This document shows positions 58,652 to 64,000 of a stretch of DNA of 64,000 nucleotides, one piece after another (position 1 is the stretch's first letter; every line of letters begins with the position of its first letter). Source of the stretch: Apostichopus japonicus (Eukaryota > Echinodermata > Holothuroidea > Aspidochirotida > Stichopodidae); contig NC_092575.1 in assembly GCF_037975245.1 (NCBI RefSeq), positions 21,775,841-21,839,840 of the forward strand, written 5' to 3'. The notes below the pieces were generated by a model. That model was not told where the DNA came from. It ran no database searches and was given only the letters and a program-made list of their open reading frames with translations. A program made the translations under genes and the position numbers.

Positions 58652-59948
58652 ACGTGCCCCCAACGGGCCCAACCACTCGTCGCTTACTGAATAAATGTGT
58701 ATAGGCTAGCCTGCGTTTAGTGGTTCGACATTGCTGTCATTCAGTGGTCTGTAGGATTAAGTATGCTAGGCCTAGACAATTTTTTAAATTGATTTTGCTC
58801 TCGTTCCTTTCCTGTTTCGGTCAACTGCACTGGATCGGAACCCCTCCCCACTCCCCAAATTACGACTGATTTACATAACATAGGCTAGTATAGGCCCAAC
58901 TTTGACAAAGGCAAGGCCATAGAGCATATTCTGCTCTATCGGCTAGGCCTATACAGAGTTAGACATAGGCCTAAGCTAGTGTAGAGTTCCTTTAGGCCTA
59001 GGCTAGTATAATATAAAGGAACTCTAGGCTAGTCTCACTTGAGCCTAACGTATGCCTAAGTCAGACTGTTACTGTTACCGTTGTTACTACTAACGTTAAA
59101 ATAAATTGAATCTTAAGTTCTCAGCTCAGGAGAATTAGAAAAGAACTATTTTACATTCTAGCCTAACCAGTAACTGTAGTGTAGTCCCCTAGGCTACTTA
59201 GTAATATCCTAACGCTACCTTCAGAAGTTCGGTCTAATATAATCTCACACTGATGGTTATGCCTATGGACATGGTATACATAACATTTTAACTCACACGT
59301 TGTAATAAACGTTAAGGATTTATTGATATTGGAATCAAATACAACCACGTAGTTCAGAGCTGCCTCTACCCTTTGGTATTGTACTTCGTAGAGTAAGACG
59401 AGGCTAAGACGAGGCTTCTACTACTTCTAAATTCTAGTACTAGGCCTTCATGAAGCCGTGGCCGATGGTAGGCTAATTCTACCTAGGCGAAGCCTAACGC
59501 GCGCTAGTGTAGTACTAGTAGTACTACGATTTCTAGGTTAGGTTACCATGGGGACTAACGATGAACAACTGTCTACCGACCTTACTGCGTGAGTTTTACT
59601 CTTAGCAACGTGTCCGGTAAGGAATCCGTCCCTGCCATTTCGTTTTTTGGTAGAATTTACTTAAAACTATAATGCTAGTCGACAGTGGTTACCAACTGAA
59701 TGTGTATATATTGTGTGTTTACTTTTATCGAACATTTTTGTTGGTAACATATCGTTGTTCATTATGTAGTCACAGTAGTCTAGTCTATACCGCAAGTTCA
59801 AGATCGGTTATGTTATATCTGTTTATTTACTAGGGCCAGGTTAGTACTAGTGCTAGTAAGTAGTAGTATATGCAACACAAGCTGGGTATGGCAAAGAATG
59901 TGTAATGAGAGTATATGCTCTATAATGAGAGTATATAGTCGGTGTTCG
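58652..59948. other. Sequence rich in GGCCTA/TAGGC motifs, no gene seen
   Basis: Many scattered TAGGCCTA and CTAGGCTA words give the region a repetitive texture. An exact 13-bp inverted repeat TAGAGTTCCTTTA / TAAAGGAACTCTA lies at 58982-58994 and 59014-59026. No exon recognised. Confidence 0.4.
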
Positions 59949-60514
59949 CAAGGGCGTAGGATCCGGGGGGCTGGGGGGAGGGGGCGCCAGCCCAATGAAA
60001 AATATGGTGGGGCGGAAGTATCATTCCGCCCCCCCCCCCCCCGCTTCGCAAGTCAGAAAACCCCTTTTTCATTTCCAAATGAGAAAAAAAATCTCATTTG
60101 GAGCACCAAATTACATCGAAGGCCAAATGAAAATGCAAAATTATTTACAAAATGGAGTGGGTGTTGGGGGGGGGGGGCTGAAGACTGATGGCCGCCCTGG
60201 GGGAGGGGTCTAAGGGGAGGGGTTTCCCCCTCCCCTTTTGGATTTTTGTTTGCATTTCCAGGTGGCCTCAGATGCAATTTGGTGCAATATAGCACACTTC
60301 AACACCCAGTCCATTTTGTAAATAATTTAGCATTTTCACCTGGCTAAAATATAGATGCAATTTGGTGCTCCAAATGAGATTTTTTTCTCATTTGGAAATG
60401 AAAAAGGGGTTTTCTGACTTGCGAAGCGGGGGGGGGGGGCGGAATGATACTTCCGCCCACCATATTTTTCACTGGGGGGCTGGCGCCCCCAGCCCCCCGG
60501 TTCCTACGCCCTTG
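59949..60514. mobile_element. hAT-like element, family 2 copy C, fold-back form
   Basis: This 566-bp element has CAAGGGCGTAGGA at the left end and TCCTACGCCCTTG at the right. The left about 220 bp are an inverted copy of the right part (GGGGCGGAAGTATCATTCCG, CATTTCCAAATGAGAAAAAA, GGAGCACCAAATT). It is therefore a long fold-back joined to a normal element body (GACTGATGGCCGCCCTGGGG). No matching target duplication is seen (GGTGTTCG versus ACGCATGC), consistent with rearrangement. Confidence 0.85.
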
Positions 60515-62539
60515 ACGCATGCAGTCTTTATTCGTAATATTCCACTATATCGTGTAAACAAAAGAACTACATTGACATTTTGGTATCACTTTTGACTTGT
60601 TTTAATTATTATTATTTATCAGTAACAATAATTACTTAATAGCATGGTATTAAACTGCAACAAAAGCTGTTACCAAGGATCCGCGGCCTATCATTAGTCT
60701 ATATGATTTCTTTAAATATTATCGAATCACAGTCTCCTATAGTGTTCTAGTGCCAGGTTACTGATTCGTACCGTGTACTCGGTTTTACACGCTTATAGGC
60801 ATAAAGCCTCAAGAATTCGGTGCGCCACAATCTGGCGTTACCATAGAGATTGGTACTTAAAGGTAAGTTATAATGTATACATAGTAAGACTTAGTTACTT
60901 TTCTGAAACCAAAGATAAAAAACAGGCAAGCAAATTATCCGCATTTGATAATATAGTGTAACGTTAGCCATATCACCAGCTAATTCGGCCACGACGTGCA
61001 CGTGGGTCCTGTCTATAGTACGAGACAGTTAAAATATATGTACACAACTAAACACGAAACTGAGACGGCGTGGAACTCTTTCTAATATGTATTAAACTAT
61101 ATACGACAATGTGCGTCGGCTGAGACCCAGTCTAGACTACTCGAGCCTCAGCTCCTTACAATATATATCTAAGACACTTAATAAAGAACACACAATTACA
61201 CTAACACAATTACCAACATAACTGATATGCATACAACTACAACGACATGTGCAAATTAACATATACAAAGAAAGTATAACAATACGATGGTATGCCAACA
61301 TCGCGTGGCTATAACAATAACATTAAAACCCAAAGGAATGGTGTGCAATCTTACTCTTACATTATTACGTTGGTAACTTTGTCAAAGTTTTACTTTTACA
61401 ATTTTAGTTAGATTGATGGATAACCAACAATGGCACATGCCAGTGTTATTGTGGACGGATAAAGCAATGAAACCTAACATCGGGGGGGGGGGGGGGGTCG
61501 TGGGTTCGACCCTGGCCGGCCTAACTAAGGTGAATCTTTATCCTGAAGAAATCCACGGGTTTCCTATCTGTACGTGTATTCCAAATTATACACACACACA
61601 CACATACACACCAACACACACACACACACACACGCAAACGGTAGAACTGTAAATTGGCTCATTCACCCGACATGAAGTGCAAGTTATAAGCCATTCGGTT
61701 TCTCCGACATGAATATGTGGCTACTTAGCGTCGTAAAATAACTAACTTGCAGGCATACATTATTCAATATGAGATGCTTGGCTTTGTCAGACTAACACTG
61801 AGTTACAAGCGACCGCAAAATTATGTAGCTTTGAGATTTGAGAATATTCTGATCATGGATGTGGGTTGAACACGACTTTCTGATTATGTAATGACTGATG
61901 ACTGAGAACGAGCGTGTTTTATTGACTGACTTTCAGTGTAACAGAATATATTTTATAAAACGCCGAACTAGAAAAGAAGTTGACGCAAGGTAGCGTCACA
62001 AAGTATAGGATATTATGCCTTTTAGTAAAATAGTACATATTTTCTTAGTAGGTATGCCTATGGTTCCACTTTAATTATAAACTCGAGAACGCTATATTAA
62101 AATAGAGGGAGACATTTATATACTAAGAAAATAAAACATTGAGTATAACGTAGACTGGTAGAATTTTACGGCGTGAGTAAGAATACAATGCCCAATTTGA
62201 TATGCTTAAAAACAGCAATTTTGTTGCACATACTGTCCTGCTGAATCAAAAAGGTATATATATCTATAGATTTTTTAGAATCCACCATACCGTAGTAAAA
62301 AGTGAGTGGGTGGTTCTTCTTAAATGAAGTTTCAAATATTCACAAACATAGAGTTAGAGGATAAAGGAACCCCGCGAAATGTTTATACCATCATGCTTCC
62401 ATGTATGGATAATTTTTTTTTCTGCTTCATTTGTGCCAATTCTAGAACCGTTACGTCATGTGACTCGTATACACGATTTTATATGAGTGACGTCTACTCG
62501 GATGGTTCTTCAGCAAAATCATTGTCTTCGTTACCATGG
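60515..62539. other. No gene seen
   Basis: Intergenic sequence between copy C and the 3' end of the right-edge gene. It has a G tract at about 61482-61498, directly followed by GTGGGTTCGACCCTGG, a B-box-like tRNA phrase (possible SINE scrap), and a CA run at about 61590-61634. Confidence 0.4.
61590..61634. repeat. (CA)n microsatellite
   Basis: CA run interrupted by TACACACC and GCAAAC units. Confidence 0.95.
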
Positions 62540-63876
62540 TTACGTTTTTTGCACTTTAGATTGATCCACTACCTTAGCTGCTTCTTTCACTGCTTGTCCG
62601 ATTCCTTTGGATGTGCTAATCAAGTTATGCTTTTCAAGTTCCAGCAAGTTTGACAAAATATCTCCACGTCGCTGCCAAAAAAAAAATCTCTTTGTGAATC
62701 ATTAAATTTTGTCTGTATAGAAAAGGCCGGTAATTTTTTTAAAAATAAAGGAAATTCTAGATAAATATATGGAATATACTGGTTTCTGGTTTACACAAAA
62801 CTCCGTGATTATTAATTGAAGCGTATATATTGATAGCATTGCAATTGCTTTGTCAAACAAGAGCCTTTTTTATGTTGAACGATTTTGTTTCGACAAAATA
62901 AGTACCTCAAATACAATGGCATATACATTAACATTAGTTGTGTGTTCTCATGAATATTAATATCATACCGGATTATCCAATAGGCAAGAGTCGAAGGAGG
63001 CATTCGGGGTGAGAGGAGGGGGGGGGGGGGCGAGAAAACGGTAATAAAGGTCTCAAGAGGGTGTTAATCCGACCTAAATTATATAACAACGTATTTCTGT
63101 ATTGCTGTTATATGAATGATAAACAAGTTAAGAACAAAGGGAAAAATGCAAATTCTTTAAGACTGTGTGTCTTAATTTTCGTGTTTACGTTGTGAAATCT
63201 GCGAACGATGTTTGAACAATTCTTGCCCAAAATTATCTCTGGTACTGCTTTCTTTAATCTTATTTATTACAGAATTTTCCTTACAATGAATGGCCAACAC
63301 GAATTAATTTTATATAATTTTTGTTTTGAGCAAACCACATATTTACAATAGAATAATGTGATATATACTATACACGACATTGCATTATCAATCGATTCGA
63401 ATAATCGTATAGGCCTAAGACTTCATAAATACAACAATGTTTCTTCAAAGACCCATGCATATTACGTTTTCCCCACGTATTTGTGTGCTTGAAAACCACT
63501 ACAAGTGAGTAATTATTATATGGAAACAATGTAGCTTGCGGGGGCTTTCCTCATTGAACCTCATCAGTAGCCCCCCCCCCTGCACCCCATTCAAAAAGAT
63601 TGTTAACCCCCCAGTTATCACGTCGGCCAATTCCACTACGCCTCCGTGTCTAGATTAAATTTAATCTGTGTGCGGTTGCCCGAAGACAAAGGGCTAGTAT
63701 CTTTCCGTCTAACGATAAGATGTTTTGATAACAGTTTGTGATGTTGCGCATGCGTACACTCACCCCTATGCTTGTGAAGTCTATACCTGCACCAGCGTTC
63801 GGGTCAGGTTTGTCATCATCGCTTTTGTCGTCGTCGTCGTCATCGCCTCCTTCCTCATAGTTTAAATTCCAAATAA
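62540..63876 (-). CDS. Last two exons of an unidentified - strand gene (partial)
   Basis: Exons read 63876-63764 and 62671-62540. The first follows ATTTTCAG, opens in phase 2, codes NLNYEEGGDDDDDDKSDDDK then PDPNAGAGIDFTSIG, and ends at GGG|GTGAGT in phase 0. The second follows TTTTGGCAG, opens in phase 0, codes RRGDILSNLLELEKHNLI then STSKGIGQAVKEAAKVVDQ, and stops at TAA 62542-62540. Phase agreement and good splice sites support a real gene whose 5' part lies beyond the right edge. The acidic run comes from a GAC/GTC trinucleotide repeat. I do not recognise the family. A second donor-like AAG|GTAGTG inside the last exon is probably unused. Confidence 0.5.
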
Positions 63877-64000
63877 CTGAAAATATCTAATTGTGAAGAA
63901 GATAGTCACGTGATAAAAGATAAGAAAAGATAGTATTTTTTTCGTTCAAGTAGGTATAAGTAATAAAAAGAGGAACTAGATCCACTCGCATTTGATCAAA

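Noticed and set aside
1-64000. CRISPR arrays, operons, bacterial promoters or prophage
   Set aside because: The window is plainly eukaryotic; tandem repeats here have no regular spacer structure.

Overview
The window looks like eukaryotic nuclear DNA, from an animal. It is AT-rich, with short exons bounded by GT..AG introns, long (AT)n microsatellites, minisatellites, G/C homopolymer tracts and several families of small non-autonomous transposons. The three recognisable genes are animal genes: an ETFBKMT/METTL20-type methyltransferase, an ASPDH-type aspartate dehydrogenase and a WSCD1/2-type sulfotransferase. A marine deuterostome, plausibly an echinoderm, fits best. That is an inference from gene content and repeat style, not a proof.

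Left part (1-13.6 kb). ETFBKMT lies on + (three coding exons, 2259-5030, 245 aa) and is complete. It is followed on + by three short phase-matched exons (5309-7379) that look like the 3' end of a gene I cannot name. ASPDH lies on - (eight coding exons, 13592 down to 7420, 280 aa). It is complete and convergent with the unnamed gene: the two stop codons are about 40 bp apart. ASPDH intron 5 carries a tandem array whose units are copies of the end of exon 5 plus its splice donor.

Middle part (13.6-20.6 kb). No firmly identified gene. A minisatellite is split by a 393-bp hAT-like MITE with a near-perfect 8-bp target duplication. One possible - strand exon lies at 18172-18368.

Main gene (20.6-51.1 kb). 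A single WSCD-like gene lies on - with eight coding exons and a 616-aa product: a short cytoplasmic tail, one signal anchor, a stalk, two WSC domains and a PAPS-dependent sulfotransferase domain. It is a Golgi type II membrane protein by family, and vertebrate members act on sialic acid. Its introns, up to 12 kb, hold most of the repeats: hAT-like MITEs, hammerhead-like retroelement pieces, a LINE 3' end, minisatellites and AT palindromes.

Right part (51.1-64 kb). This is upstream sequence of the WSCD-like gene, with two further hAT-like copies and a possible non-coding first exon. At the right edge are the last two exons of another - strand gene, with an acidic tail, whose remainder lies beyond the window. 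Intron-exon junctions were read by eye, and coordinates are as precise as the splice consensus allows.
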